64,000 nucleotides of DNA from Actinopolymorpha rutila (GCF_013407855.1 NZ_JACBZH010000001.1:1550001-1614000); one strand, 5' to 3'; positions 18,803-27,927 are shown, numbered from the stretch's first letter. The notes: generated by a model from the sequence alone, not told the origin. Program-made: numbers and translations.

Positions 18803-20077
18803 TCAGTCCTCGGTCAGCGGCGTGCGCGCGATCACTGCGGCCGCCAGCAGCTGGGCGTGCGCCGGCCGGCCCGGGTCGAGCCTGGTCAGCTTGGACACGC
18901 GGTTCAGGCGGTAGTCGAGGGTGTTCGGGTGCACGTGGAGCTCGGCGGCGGCCTGCCGGCGGTTGTGCCCGCTGCGCTGGTAGGCGAGCAGCGTCTCCAC
19001 CAGGTGCGGGTGCCCGTCCAGGCAGTCCAGGATGCGGGCCAGCCGGTCCCTTCCTGGTCCCGGCCGGGTGAGTTGGTACTCCAGGAGCACGTCGGTGAGG
19101 ACGTACGCGCCGGGCGGCCGGCCCAGGGCGTACGCGAGGTGGGCGATCTCGTCGGCCTGGTCCACCGCGTCCGGGATCGCGGCCAGCCCGACCGCGCGTT
19201 CGGCGCCGACCAGCACCGGTGCGGTGAGCGCCACGCCCAGGCGCTCGGCCAGCGAGGTGAGCCCCAGCTCCAGCGACGGCAGGGTGTCGCCCGGCGCGGG
19301 GAGGAGCGCGACGCCGCGACGCGCGTCGAGCACGCTGAGTACGGGCGTTCCGGCGTAGGCGTCCAGCTCCTCCTGGATCAGGTGACCGACCTTCTCGGCG
19401 GTCACGTCGGCCGGGCCGCCGATGGTGAACACCAGCACCAGGTGGTTGGTGGTGAGGCTGATCCCGGCGCGCTCGGCGTGGGCGGACGCGGGTTCGCCGG
19501 CCAGGAGCGCCCTGGTCAGCGCCCGCCGGGCGGTGTTCTCCTCGTCGTGGAACTCCTGGTGCCCCTCGACGTACCCGCTGGAGACCGCGGACGTCACGGA
19601 GCGTAGGTACGCCAGCAGGTGCTCGCTCCACCGGCGCAGCTCGCTCTGGTCGGCCGCCGAGACGACCTCCTCCCAGCCTGTACGAGAGCTCAGGTGGTAC
19701 GCGGAGAGCAGCTCGGCGAGGGGTACCTCCGCGCGGGCGTGGCGGGCGGCGTCCTCGCGTACCTCCGCGAGTTCGGCCTGGGTGGGCAGCCGGTGCTCGT
19801 CCGCGGCGCGGAAGTAGCGGTGGACGTTCTCCTCGATCACCGCGGCCAGCTCGTCCCGCGATCTGCCGGTGGGCGCTTGCCCGGGGGTGGCCGGCGAACC
19901 GGCGTCCGCGTCCTGAGGCGGGCCGTGCTGACGCGCCCGGGGACGGGACCGGGCTGCCGAACCGGTCTTCGGACGCTCGAAGACGACGGTCGGCACCTCG
20001 GCCGCCAGCTCGTCCAGGGCGCGCCGGGCCGCCGCGGCTCCCCGCGATGTCCACCGGCCCTCAGGCGCGCCGTTCAC
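18803..20077 (-). CDS. PucR-type helix-turn-helix regulator
   Basis: About 424 residues from the GTG at 20077; a TTG twelve codons upstream also fits. The C-terminus carries the PucR HTH (LLAYQRSGHNRRQAAAELHV, then HPNTLDYRLNRV), and the centre has a GGDEF-like/CdaR region (FTIGGPADVTAEKV onward). The N-terminal half is a helical RsbR-like domain (EVPLAELLSAYHLSS). Family members sense metabolites and regulate purine, sugar-acid or amino-acid genes. No obvious target lies alongside; the upstream 230-base gap leads to a small hypothetical gene. Confidence 0.82.
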   Translation of the reverse strand: MNGAPEGRWTSRGAAAARRALDELAAEVPTVVFERPKTGSAARSRPRARQHGPPQDADAGSPATPGQAPTGRSRDELAAVIEENVHRYFRAADEHRLPTQAELAEVREDAARHARAEVPLAELLSAYHLSSRTGWEEVVSAADQSELRRWSEHLLAYLRSVTSAVSSGYVEGHQEFHDEENTARRALTRALLAGEPASAHAERAGISLTTNHLVLVFTIGGPADVTAEKVGHLIQEELDAYAGTPVLSVLDARRGVALLPAPGDTLPSLELGLTSLAERLGVALTAPVLVGAERAVGLAAIPDAVDQADEIAHLAYALGRPPGAYVLTDVLLEYQLTRPGPGRDRLARILDCLDGHPHLVETLLAYQRSGHNRRQAAAELHVHPNTLDYRLNRVSKLTRLDPGRPAHAQLLAAAVIARTPLTED

Positions 20078-20343
20078 CCCGCGATTGTCAACCGTCACAA
20101 AGGGGCCGTGCAAATCAGGCGATTCCTGAGCGGCGTCCGCGTATTCTCTGCATACTGATCACCGTCATGGGGACCCCCGACTGCCGGCCGGGCGGCGACG
20201 GGGACCACGTGACGCGGTAGGCACATCCACGACGAGAAGCAGTGCGGCGGCGGATGGGTCGCCGGAACCGGCCTCGCGCCGGCCACGCCGACCCGTCGCG
20301 CAGGGAACAGGGATCCGCGGCCCGCGCCTGAGGAGACCACGGC

Positions 20344-20700
20344 ATGAAGGTTGCACTCGGAGACCGAATACGCACCACGGTCGAGATCCGCAGCGGTTTC
20401 CAGGTCATCGAAACCGGCACCGAGGGAGTCGTCTTCGACACCCACGACAAGCCCGACCGGTCCTATCTGATCGACCTCGGCGCGGACAGTGACGTCCGCT
20501 ACACCGTGCTCTTCCCCGGGGAGTTCGAGGTGATCGCGAAGGCCACGCGGTCCGGCTGCCCCGAATCCGAGGCGGCCGACGCGGCTGGCGCGGCCACTCA
20601 GGCTGGCGCGGCCACTCAGGCCGGCACGGCCCCGGGCACGGGCTCCAAGACGGGCAAGCCCAAGAAGGCGCCCGTCCCCGCTACAGCTGCCCGCCGCTAG
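20344..20700 (+). CDS. Hypothetical protein with SH3-like beta-barrel N-terminus
   Basis: A 118-residue protein I do not recognise. Residues 1-75 read as a small beta domain (GDRIRTTVEIRSGFQVIETGTEGVVFD, later YLIDLG and YTVLFPGEFEVI), resembling KOW/SH3-like barrels of the DUF4926 type. The tail is low-complexity: an imperfect repeat AATQAGAATQAG, then a basic Lys/Pro-rich end that could touch nucleic acid. GAGGAG lies eight bases before the ATG, supporting the start. It stands alone. Confidence 0.6.
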   Translation: MKVALGDRIRTTVEIRSGFQVIETGTEGVVFDTHDKPDRSYLIDLGADSDVRYTVLFPGEFEVIAKATRSGCPESEAADAAGAATQAGAATQAGTAPGTGSKTGKPKKAPVPATAARR

Positions 20701-20962
20701 CGCGTTTTCGGACGGCCGACGGCGTCGCTTCGTCGGCGCCGCCGGCCCAGCCGCGCCCTGGGTGAACCAGGCCAAATCATGGCCGCGCTTCAGCGCGTAC
20801 GGCTGGGAAATCCAGCGCCGAAATCGTTGATCTGCCGTACCTGCTCCGGCTCTTACCGCGGGTCCAGCTCGGTCAGGGCCATGCGAACGGGGTCAGTGCA
20901 GCGGCCGGCCAGCCCGTTTCAGCTCGTAGAAGCCCGCCCGTGGAAGCCATCGAACTTGTAAG

Positions 20963-21262
20963 TCACAAGCGGCCCACCCAGTCCGGTGGGATGTACCGGA
21001 CGAAGGCGTCTTCCCGTCCTTCGATGCCGTCCTGTATCGCCTCCCGATATCCGGGCCGGGCGTAGGCCATGGCCCGTAGGCGCCACTGTTGCAGGAGGGT
21101 CCTCACCTGCGTGAACCGGGCAAGATCGTGTGCTGCATCGAGGGCCAGGTCATACTCGGCCCGGAACTGGGCGCGATGTGACACCGGAAGTAGCTCGAAG
21201 ATCGCGGCCGGATCTTCCCCAGGGTCCGGCGATCCAACAGGCTCCGAGGGTTCGGCAGTCAT
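20963..21262 (-). CDS. DUF6247-family small protein
   Basis: A 99-residue protein matching the actinobacterial DUF6247 pattern: an acidic N-terminus with PAAIFELLP, then HRAQFRAEYDLALDAAHDL and LLQQWRLRAMAYARPGY. Function is unknown; members often accompany small partner genes in toxin-antitoxin-like pairs. Here a possible coding remnant ends 9 bases upstream (21272-21400). The 262-base gap between its end and the preceding plus-strand gene shows no further gene. Confidence 0.6.
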   Translation of the reverse strand: MTAEPSEPVGSPDPGEDPAAIFELLPVSHRAQFRAEYDLALDAAHDLARFTQVRTLLQQWRLRAMAYARPGYREAIQDGIEGREDAFVRYIPPDWVGRL

Positions 21263-21271
21263 GCGTTCAAC

Positions 21272-21400
21272 TTACAGCGCAGCCTCGGTCTGTTCCGCGA
21301 GCGCCACAGCCCAGCCTGGGAGGGCATCGTCCATCGGAACGAACTCGTCGCGCCCGTTCTCGCGTACTGCACGCTCTGCCTCCTCGAACGCGGGACTGGA
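21272..21400 (-). pseudogene. Possible remnant or startless small ORF upstream of the DUF6247 gene
   Basis: On the minus strand a frame ending at 21272-21274 reads PAFEEAERAVRENG, RDEFVPMDD and ALPGWAVALAE, with protein-like composition, and stops 9 bases before the DUF6247 start. No ATG or GTG begins this frame at a sensible place (the only in-frame ATG is internal, after DEFVP), so it is either truncated, uses a rare start, or is a decayed partner gene. The left boundary is a guess. Confidence 0.35.
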
Positions 21401-21494
21401 GGCCGCACGGGCGTGCAGCCTCCAGGTCTGCCGGCTCGGTAGGCATGCGCCCGAATCCAGAGCGCGCCACCGACAGTGGCCTGCGGGCAGAGCA

Positions 21495-21857
21495 TCAGGA
21501 CGAGGACGGCGGCCGTGGCTTGAAGCGGCGAACCTCCTGGGGCCAGCCGCACGCCTCCGCGATCTTGCCGGCCCACAGCCTGGCCGCCTCGTCGTCGGCC
21601 ACGTCCACCACGGTGAATCCGCCCAGGAACTCCTTGGTCTCGACGTAGGGCCCGTCGGTGATCATCAGGGTGCCGCTGGTCGTATCGGCGCTGAAGGCCT
21701 TCTCGGGTTCCTCCTCCAGCCCGCCGGCGAAGACGTACACGCCGGCAGCCTTCATCTCGTCCACGACCGCCATGCCGAGCGGCCCGCGCCCGCGGAACCA
21801 CTCCTCGGTGTGGTCGCCGACCCACTGCTGGTTGAAGAAGATGAGGTACTCGGCCAT
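21495..21857 (-). CDS. YCII-related domain protein
   Basis: A 120-residue protein from the ATG at 21857, which has a strong GGAGGAG site six bases upstream; a longer frame starts 14 codons earlier without one. The YCII/DGPF signature is present: EYLIFFNQQW, the central MKAAGVYVFAGGL, the DGPYVETKEFLGGF block that names the DGPF group, and a C-terminal helix. Proteins of this ferredoxin-like fold often pair with ECF sigma factors, but none lies here. The function is unknown. Confidence 0.8.
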   Translation of the reverse strand: MAEYLIFFNQQWVGDHTEEWFRGRGPLGMAVVDEMKAAGVYVFAGGLEEEPEKAFSADTTSGTLMITDGPYVETKEFLGGFTVVDVADDEAARLWAGKIAEACGWPQEVRRFKPRPPSSS

Positions 21858-22006
21858 GGTTGCTCCTCCCGCCCTGGCGGACCAGGTGTCCGCCTGCACC
21901 CCCTCGACGAACGGCGAGAGGCGAAATCGACACGATTATGCGGGGAACGGCGGGCCCGACGTCGGCGAGGACGACGGCCGGGGCACTCGTGGCGCGCCTC
22001 GGCTCC

Positions 22007-22200
22007 TCACAGCTGTCTGACGGTCCACGCGTCGTCGTACTCCGGGTGGCCCCGGTACGCCTCGGCGATCAGCCGGAGCGCGGTCAGGTATCCGTCGCGG
22101 ACCGGGCCTGGCTGCGCGTATCGATACAGGTCGAGCAGCCTGCTCGCGTTCGGCGAGGCGGCTCGACAGGAAGTCGGTCAGGCACGGCCGCCCGTGGATC
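22007..22200 (-). pseudogene. DUF6221-family gene, broken by internal deletion/frameshift
   Basis: The N-terminal part LTDFLSSRLAEREQAAR and the C-terminal part LLDLYRYAQPG..LRLIAEAYRGHPEYDDAW both fit DUF6221, whose members end in a His-Pro-x-Tyr motif, but they lie in different frames and meet directly at about 22135. The usual 40-60 residues between them are missing, which points to an out-of-frame deletion. The stop is at 22007-22009. The rest of the 21858-22388 stretch shows no other gene. Confidence 0.6.
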
Positions 22201-22388
22201 GCTCCGCGTCCCATTGCGGTGGCGAGCAGTGCCGCGCACACGACGAACGAGATATGGAGCGTCATCACGGGAGCAAGCGTCCCGCCCATCCCGCGGGCTG
22301 CCTACGGGCCCTCGGGCCCGCGGCGGTCAGGACCAAAGTCCCGATCTGGTCTCCGCGGGCGATGCTCCTGGCCTCGGTAGTCGAGGCC

Positions 22389-23027
22389 TCATGCGGGGAA
22401 CGGCACGCCGGTGTTGGCGTGGCAGCGGTAGCCGTGCGGATTCTTCGCCAGATACTGCTGGTGCCCGTCCTCCGCGAGGTAGTACGTCGGTGCCGGCGCG
22501 ATCTCGGTGGTGATCTCGCCGTACCCGCGGTCGGCGACCGCCTTGCCGTACGCCGTGCGTAGCTGTTCGGCGACCTCGGCCTGCTCGGGCGTCGTGTAGT
22601 AGATCGCCGAGCGGTACTGCGTACCGATGTCGTTGCCCTGGCGCATTCCCTGCGTCGGGTCGTGCACCGTGAAGAACGTCCTGACCAGATCTGCGTACGA
22701 CACCCGCGCGGGGTCGAAGACCACCCGCACCGCCTCGGTGTGCCCGGTGCGGCCGGAGCACACCTCCTCGTACGTCGGGTTCGGGGTGACGCCGCCGGCG
22801 TACCCGACCGAGGTGGACCACACGCCCGGCAGCTGCCAGTAGATCTCCTCGGCGCCCCAGAAACAGCCGAGGCCGAACACCGCGACCTCGTAGCCGTCGG
22901 GCACCGGGCCCTCCAGCGGGTTGCCGAGCACGAGATGGCTCGCCGCGACCTTGAAGGGGCGCTCGGGCCGGCCGGGCAGTGCGTTCTCTGGGCTGGGCAT
23001 CTCGGCCTTTCGTCGGAACAAGCTCAT
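22389..23027 (-). CDS. msrA: Peptide-methionine (S)-S-oxide reductase
   Basis: A 212-residue MsrA that reduces methionine-S-sulfoxide in proteins and as free amino acid. The catalytic Cys55 is in [24 protein letters not shown] and the C-terminal AEDGHQQYL and [10 protein letters not shown] with a further Cys follow. It has the N-terminal extension common in long MsrA proteins. It is divergent from the YczE-like gene with about 200 bases between. It fits functionally with the sulfur-amino-acid genes nearby. Confidence 0.93.
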   Translation of the reverse strand: MSLFRRKAEMPSPENALPGRPERPFKVAASHLVLGNPLEGPVPDGYEVAVFGLGCFWGAEEIYWQLPGVWSTSVGYAGGVTPNPTYEEVCSGRTGHTEAVRVVFDPARVSYADLVRTFFTVHDPTQGMRQGNDIGTQYRSAIYYTTPEQAEVAEQLRTAYGKAVADRGYGEITTEIAPAPTYYLAEDGHQQYLAKNPHGYRCHANTGVPFPA

Positions 23028-23226
23028 GGGCCACCCTCTCCTCGCTGCGACCTGCGTACTCGACGGGGCGTTCCGGGACGGGATTCCCCGAATGGCTCAA
23101 CGCGGGCCCGCGGGTACCGAATTCCCCGACCGCGATTCCCTGCCGCGGGGCACGGGGCACGGACTCCCGCGGCGTGGCGCTCGACCCAGGTGGAAGTCGC
23201 GGGCGGGCGTAGCGCAGGATCGTACG

Positions 23227-23961
23227 GTGCCCAACGATCATGGCCAACCGTATGGCGATCATGGCCAACCGCCCAGCGATCACGAACCACCGCCGAGGGA
23301 CGCATCCGGTCCGCTGGCCGCGCTGCGTACCGGCCGACTCGGTCGCCGACTGCCCCAGTTGTACGCCGGACTGGCGTTGTACGGCATCTCGATGGCGCTG
23401 CTGATCCGTGGCGACCTCGGCCTGGACCCGTGGGACGTCTTTCACCAGGGCCTGGCCGTACGCATGCCGCTGTCGTTCGGAACGATCGTGATCCTGGTCA
23501 GCCTGGCCGTCCTGCTGACCTGGATCCCGCTGCGCCAGTGGCCCGGGCTGGGCACGGTGAGCAACGCGCTCCTCGTCGGGGTCGCGGTCGACCTCACCCT
23601 CGCGGTGCTGCCGGCCCCGGACCCGATGGCTGCCCGGATCGCGTTCATGCTCGGCGGGGTCGTCCTGAACGCCGTCGCCACGGCCGCCTACATCGGTGCC
23701 CGCCTCGGGCCGGGACCTCGGGACGGCCTGATGACCGGTCTGGTCCGGAAAACCGGGGGATCGGTCCGGGTTGTCCGTACCTCCATCGAGGTCGTGGTCC
23801 TCGCGGTCGGCTGGCTGCTCGGCGGCACCGTCGGCATCGGCACGGTGGTGTACGCGCTCGGGATCGGCCCACTCGTGCACGTGCTGCTGCCGCGACTCAC
23901 CGTGCCGACCCGGCCTGGTCCCCGCCGGCCGGCACCGTCCCGGATAGCCTCGGGGTCATGA
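23227..23961 (+). CDS. YczE/YitT-like membrane protein
   Basis: About 244 residues from the GTG at 23227. After a hydrophilic start with a GDHGQP-type repeat come about five membrane helices. YAGLALYGISMALLIRGDLGLDPWDVFHQG is the YczE/COG2364 signature, and GARLGPGPRDGLMTGL the second conserved block. The frame is open further upstream (to 22921), but those residues are antisense to msrA. Family members are uncharacterised, possibly transporters. Its stop overlaps the next gene's ATG (ATGA), so the two are coupled. Confidence 0.8.
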   Translation: MPNDHGQPYGDHGQPPSDHEPPPRDASGPLAALRTGRLGRRLPQLYAGLALYGISMALLIRGDLGLDPWDVFHQGLAVRMPLSFGTIVILVSLAVLLTWIPLRQWPGLGTVSNALLVGVAVDLTLAVLPAPDPMAARIAFMLGGVVLNAVATAAYIGARLGPGPRDGLMTGLVRKTGGSVRVVRTSIEVVVLAVGWLLGGTVGIGTVVYALGIGPLVHVLLPRLTVPTRPGPRRPAPSRIASGS

Positions 23962-25109
23962 GCGAGCAGCACCGCGGCTTCGAGACCCAGGCCATTCACG
24001 CAGGTCAGGAGCCCGACCCGGCAACTGGCGCGGTGATCACCCCGATCTTCGCCACCAGCACCTACGCGCAGGACGGCGTGGGCCGGCCTCGGCAGGGCTA
24101 TGAGTACTCACGTACGCAGAACCCCACCCGCGGCGCGCTGGAGGAATGCCTGACCGCGCTGGAGCAGGGAGTACGCGGGTTCGCGTTCGCCAGCGGCATG
24201 GCCGCCGAGGACACCCTCCTGCGGACCGTCTGCCGGCCCGGCGACCACGTGGTCATCCCCAACGACGCCTACGGCGGCACCTACCGGCTCTTCTCCAAGG
24301 TCGCCCAGCCGTGGGGGGTCGAGCACACGCCCGCGCACGTGTCCGACGTGACGGCGGTCCGGGCTGCCGTCCAGGCCCGGCCGACCTCCGTGGTGTGGGT
24401 GGAGACGCCGACGAACCCGCTGCTCTCGGTCGCCGACATCGCCGCCCTGGCCGACGTCGCGCACGAGGCCGGCGCGCTGCTGGTGGTCGACAACACGTTC
24501 GCCTCGCCGTATCTCCAGCAGCCGCTCACGCTGGGCGCCGACGTCGTGGTGCACTCGACGACGAAGTACTGCGGCGGCCACTCCGACGTCGTGGGCGGCG
24601 CGCTGGTCGCCGCCGACGCCGAGCTCGGCGAGCGGCTGGCGTTCCACCAGAACTCCATGGGCGCGGTGGCCGGGCCGTTCGACTCGTGGCTGGTGCTGCG
24701 CGGGTTGAAGACTCTTGCCGTACGGATGGAACGCCACTGCGACAACGCCGAGCGGATCGCTTCCTTCCTGCAGGCCCACCCGAAGGTGCGCCAGGTGCTC
24801 TACCCCGGGCTGCCCGAGCACGCGGGGCACGAGGTCGCGGCCAAGCAGATGCGGCGGTACGGCGGCATCGTGTCGTTCCGGCACGCCGATGGTGCCGCGG
24901 CGGCCGCAGAGGTCTGCGAGCGCACGCGGGTGTTCACCCTCGCCGAGTCGCTGGGCGGCATCGAGTCGCTGATCGAGCACCCGGGCCGGATGACGCACGC
25001 CAGCGCGGCGGGTTCGCCGCTCGAGGTGCCCGACGACCTGGTGCGGCTCTCGGTGGGCATCGAGACCGTCGATGACCTGCTGGAGGACCTCGCCCAAGCC
25101 CTCGGCTGA
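23958..25109 (+). CDS. metB: Cystathionine gamma-synthase
   Basis: A 383-residue Cys/Met-metabolism PLP enzyme, joining cysteine to an O-acyl-homoserine to make cystathionine. The start ATG overlaps the preceding stop. The family opening FETQAIHAGQEPDP is present; PLP lysine is K203 in HSTTKYCGGHSD; YEYSRTQNPTR binds the phosphate, and C-terminal SLGGIESL is conserved. Cystathionine gamma-lyase activity cannot be excluded by eye; actinobacterial members of this type are usually metB. Confidence 0.9.
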   Translation: MSEQHRGFETQAIHAGQEPDPATGAVITPIFATSTYAQDGVGRPRQGYEYSRTQNPTRGALEECLTALEQGVRGFAFASGMAAEDTLLRTVCRPGDHVVIPNDAYGGTYRLFSKVAQPWGVEHTPAHVSDVTAVRAAVQARPTSVVWVETPTNPLLSVADIAALADVAHEAGALLVVDNTFASPYLQQPLTLGADVVVHSTTKYCGGHSDVVGGALVAADAELGERLAFHQNSMGAVAGPFDSWLVLRGLKTLAVRMERHCDNAERIASFLQAHPKVRQVLYPGLPEHAGHEVAAKQMRRYGGIVSFRHADGAAAAAEVCERTRVFTLAESLGGIESLIEHPGRMTHASAAGSPLEVPDDLVRLSVGIETVDDLLEDLAQALG

Positions 25110-25172
25110 GTTTTCTCCCTGCTGTCCGGTCCGAAGGCCGGACGCGCGGCCGGCACTCGCGACCGAGAAAAC
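25110..25172 (+). terminator. Nested hairpin after metB, probable terminator
   Basis: Outer arms GTTTTCTC (25110-25117) and GAGAAAAC (25165-25172) are perfectly complementary and enclose an inner hairpin GTCCGG/CCGGAC (25124-25143). A second, smaller inverted repeat ACACAT/ATGTGT follows at about 25177-25194. Position right after the stop suggests termination. Confidence 0.5.
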
Positions 25173-25245
25173 GTAGACACATCCCCTTTATGTGTAGGCA
25201 CTTTCTCCCGCCAATCGGCCGGTGAGCCTCCTCTACGCTGGGCCG

Positions 25246-25605
25246 ATGACAGGCGACCGGCTTGATCTCGACCAGCTCACCGAACGCGCGATGCGGGTGC
25301 ACGCCCTCTACGACGAGCTCAACCAGCGCGAACGCGGGCGCACCTGGAACCGCGAGGAGTTCATGCTCGGCTTCGTCGGCGACGTCGGTGACCTGGCCAA
25401 GCTGGTGATGGCCCAGGAGGGCGCGCGGCACATGCCGGGCGGCCGGGAGGCGCTGCACCACGAGCTGGCCGACTGCCTGTGGTCGGTCCTCGTGCTCGCC
25501 AGGCTGTACGACGTCGACCTGGACACGGAGTTCCGGCGTACGATCGGCGAGCTGGACGAGGCGATCTCCGCCCGGCTGGCGGACCCGCCGTCGAGCGCGC
25601 CGTGA
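25246..25605 (+). CDS. MazG-like nucleotide pyrophosphohydrolase family protein
   Basis: About 119 residues from the ATG at 25246. It has the all-alpha MazG-like pattern: an N-terminal helix, REEFMLGFVGDVGDLAKLVMAQEG as the first acidic metal-binding helix, and HHELADCLWSVLVLARLYDVD as the second. These proteins hydrolyse abnormal or surplus NTPs; this one is a single short domain and its substrate is unknown. The first acidic helix reads GDVGDL where typical MazG has E-x-x-E, so activity should not be assumed. Its stop overlaps the next GTG by 4 bases. Confidence 0.7.
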   Translation: MTGDRLDLDQLTERAMRVHALYDELNQRERGRTWNREEFMLGFVGDVGDLAKLVMAQEGARHMPGGREALHHELADCLWSVLVLARLYDVDLDTEFRRTIGELDEAISARLADPPSSAP

Positions 25606-27014
25606 ACGGCTCCACACGGATCCTGTGCGTCGACTTCGGGTCGACGTTCACCAAGGCCGCCCTGGTCGACGTGACCGTCGGGAGCCTGGTTGCCACCGGC
25701 AGCCATCGCACCACCATCGGCACCGACCTGATGGAGGCGCTGGACGTCCTGCGTACCGACCTCGCGAAGGCGACCGGTGACGAACCGACCTGGCCGGTGC
25801 GGGCGTGCTCGAGCGCCGGCGGCGGCCTGCGGATCGCGGTCGTCGGCAACGAGCGACTGGTGACGGTCGAGGCCGGCGAACGCGTCGCCACCTCCTCCGG
25901 CGGCCGGGTGGTCCACGTGGCGGCCGGCGTCCTCGATTCCGCCGCGGTGACCGAACTGGCGGCAGCGGCACCCGACCTCGTCCTGCTGGTCGGCGGCACC
26001 GACGGTGGCAACACCGCGGTGCTGCGGGCCAACGCGCGGGCGCTCGCGGCCGCGGCCCCGACCTCCACCGCTCCGGTCGTCGTGGCCGGGAACGCCGTCT
26101 GCGGTGCGGAGGTGGCGCGGGTGCTGACCGACGCCGGGGTCGCGGCGGTGGTCACCGACAACGTTCTGCCGCGTATCGGCGTGGTATGCCCGGACCCGGC
26201 CAGAGCCGCGATCCGGGACATGTTCGTCCGGCACGTGATCGGCGGGAAGCACCTGTCCCGGCGGGAGGAGTTCGCCCGGATCGTCGTGGGTGCCACGCCC
26301 GACCTGGTGCTGCGCGGGGTGGAGGTGCTGGCCCGCGCCCGTGGGGTGCCGGGCGTGGTCGTGGTGGACGTCGGCGGCGCCACCACCGACGTGCACTCGG
26401 TGGTCGAACCCGATCCGGAGGACGCCGGGCTGGGCCGGGAGGTCGTCGCCACCCTGCCGGTCAGCCGCACCGTCGAGGGCGATCTGGGCCTGCGGTGGAA
26501 CGCGCCGGAGATCGTACGAGCGGCCGTCAAGGCGCGCTTGCTCGACGAGACGGACGAAGCGGGAGGCAAGCCCTATGCCGCGGAGCTGACAGCAGAAGCC
26601 GAACGCCGCAAGGAGGATCCGGGGTTCGTCGCCATGACGCAAGAAGAGGTTGACATCGACGTACGCCTGGCAGAACTCGCCGTCAAGCTGGCCCTGCGCC
26701 GGCACGCCGGACGGTCCCAGGTGGTCACCGGTCCGGCGGGACCGACGGTGGACCGCGCCGGGAAGGACCTGCGCGAGGTGGGCCTGCTGGTGGGGTCGGG
26801 CGGGCTGCTGCGGCACGTGGACCCCGAGCTTGCCCGGAAAGTCGCGGCGACCGGGCTGGCCGGAGCCGGCGGGCACGGCCGGCTGCTTCCCGAGCGTCCG
26901 GACCTCGCGGTGGACCGTGACTACGTCCTCGCGGCCGTCGGCCTGCTGGCGCCCGACCACCCGGACGCGGCCGCCGCGCTCGCCGCCCGGCTGGCGTCGG
27001 CCGTACGACCGTGA
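25602..27014 (+). CDS. Glutamate mutase L (MutL)-family protein
   Basis: A 470-residue ASKHA-fold protein: phosphate-1 motif CVDFGSTFTKAALVDV at the N-terminus, VGGTDGGN in the middle and VVVVDVGGATTDVHSVVEP as the second nucleotide loop. The family was named from genes next to B12-dependent glutamate mutase and is thought to act as a chaperone or reactivase. No glutamate mutase or other B12 mutase subunit is in this window, so its partner is unknown. GTGA overlap couples it to the MazG-like gene. Confidence 0.82.
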   Translation: MNGSTRILCVDFGSTFTKAALVDVTVGSLVATGSHRTTIGTDLMEALDVLRTDLAKATGDEPTWPVRACSSAGGGLRIAVVGNERLVTVEAGERVATSSGGRVVHVAAGVLDSAAVTELAAAAPDLVLLVGGTDGGNTAVLRANARALAAAAPTSTAPVVVAGNAVCGAEVARVLTDAGVAAVVTDNVLPRIGVVCPDPARAAIRDMFVRHVIGGKHLSRREEFARIVVGATPDLVLRGVEVLARARGVPGVVVVDVGGATTDVHSVVEPDPEDAGLGREVVATLPVSRTVEGDLGLRWNAPEIVRAAVKARLLDETDEAGGKPYAAELTAEAERRKEDPGFVAMTQEEVDIDVRLAELAVKLALRRHAGRSQVVTGPAGPTVDRAGKDLREVGLLVGSGGLLRHVDPELARKVAATGLAGAGGHGRLLPERPDLAVDRDYVLAAVGLLAPDHPDAAAALAARLASAVRP

Positions 27015-27057
27015 ACGCCCACTCGCCGGTCCGGGCCCGGCGCGGTAAGACTGGCGC

Positions 27058-27927
27058 ATGACTTCTGTCGCGGACAACTCCCCGGGCCTGCGAGTCGGCG
27101 TCAAGCTCGCACCCCAGAACACCACGGTCGACCACCTGCGCCGCGTGTGGAAGCTGGCCGACCAGGCCGGCTTCGACAGCGTTTGGAACTTCGACCACTT
27201 CGCCGCCATCCACGGTGACCCGGAGGGCGACGTGTTCGAGGGCTGGACCCTGCTCGCGGCGATGGCCGAGAGCACGCAGCGGGTGCGAATCGGCTGCATG
27301 GTCACCGGCGTCACCTACCGCCATCCGGCCGTCCTGGCGAAGATGGCGGTGACCGTCGACCACCTGTCCGGCGGCCGGCTGGAGTTCGGCCTGGGTGCGG
27401 CGTGGGCGGAGATCGAACACGCCATGCTCGGCATCGACCTGGGCAGTGTGAAAGGCCGCCTGGACCGGTTCGACGAGGCCTGTCAGGTGATCAGGTCGCT
27501 GTGGACCGAGCCGAAGACCACCTTCCACGGCGAGCACTACCACCTCACCGACGCGCTGGCCAACCCCAAGCCGGTGCAGAAGCCGGGGCCGCCGCTGTGG
27601 ATCGGCGGCAGCGGGCGCAAGCGGACCCTGCGGATCGTCGCGCAGTACGCCGACGCCTGGAACGCCGCGGGCGGCTCCGTCGAGGAGATCGCCGAACTGT
27701 CCGGGGTGCTCGACCGGCACTGCCACGACGTCGGCCGCGACCCGGCGCAGATCCGCCGTACGGTCCAGATCCGCGCGGACGAGGGCACCGACCACCTGCT
27801 GCGGCAGGCCGAGGCCTACGCCCGGGTGGGGATCGGCGAGGTGATCGTCGTGGTCCGCGGCGACGACGCCGTGGCGCGGGCGGAGCAGGTCGCCGAAGTC
27901 CTGCCCAAGCTGCGCTCGGTCGGCTGA
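27058..27927 (+). CDS. F420-dependent LLM-class oxidoreductase
   Basis: A 289-residue luciferase-like TIM-barrel protein. Family landmarks: GFDSVWNFDHF near residue 40, ESTQRVRIGCMVTGVTYRHPAVLAKM, DHLSGGRLEFGLGAAW, and PPLWIGGSGRKRTL. In actinobacteria such proteins use reduced F420 as hydride donor. The substrate is unknown. It follows the MutL-like gene by 43 bases. Confidence 0.88.
   Translation: MTSVADNSPGLRVGVKLAPQNTTVDHLRRVWKLADQAGFDSVWNFDHFAAIHGDPEGDVFEGWTLLAAMAESTQRVRIGCMVTGVTYRHPAVLAKMAVTVDHLSGGRLEFGLGAAWAEIEHAMLGIDLGSVKGRLDRFDEACQVIRSLWTEPKTTFHGEHYHLTDALANPKPVQKPGPPLWIGGSGRKRTLRIVAQYADAWNAAGGSVEEIAELSGVLDRHCHDVGRDPAQIRRTVQIRADEGTDHLLRQAEAYARVGIGEVIVVVRGDDAVARAEQVAEVLPKLRSVG

Noticed and set aside
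16668..20054. A 1128-residue minus-strand open frame
   Set aside because: Antisense to nirD, hemD and ynfA, Arg/Pro/Gly-biased, no domains; a shadow of high-GC third positions.
20715..20737. Hairpin GCCGACG/CGTCGGC as a terminator
   Set aside because: Only 7 bp in GC-rich sequence, where such pairings arise by chance; not listed as a feature.
22921..23226. N-terminal extension of the YczE-like protein
   Set aside because: Antisense to the start of msrA and Arg-rich; the membrane protein begins at 23227.
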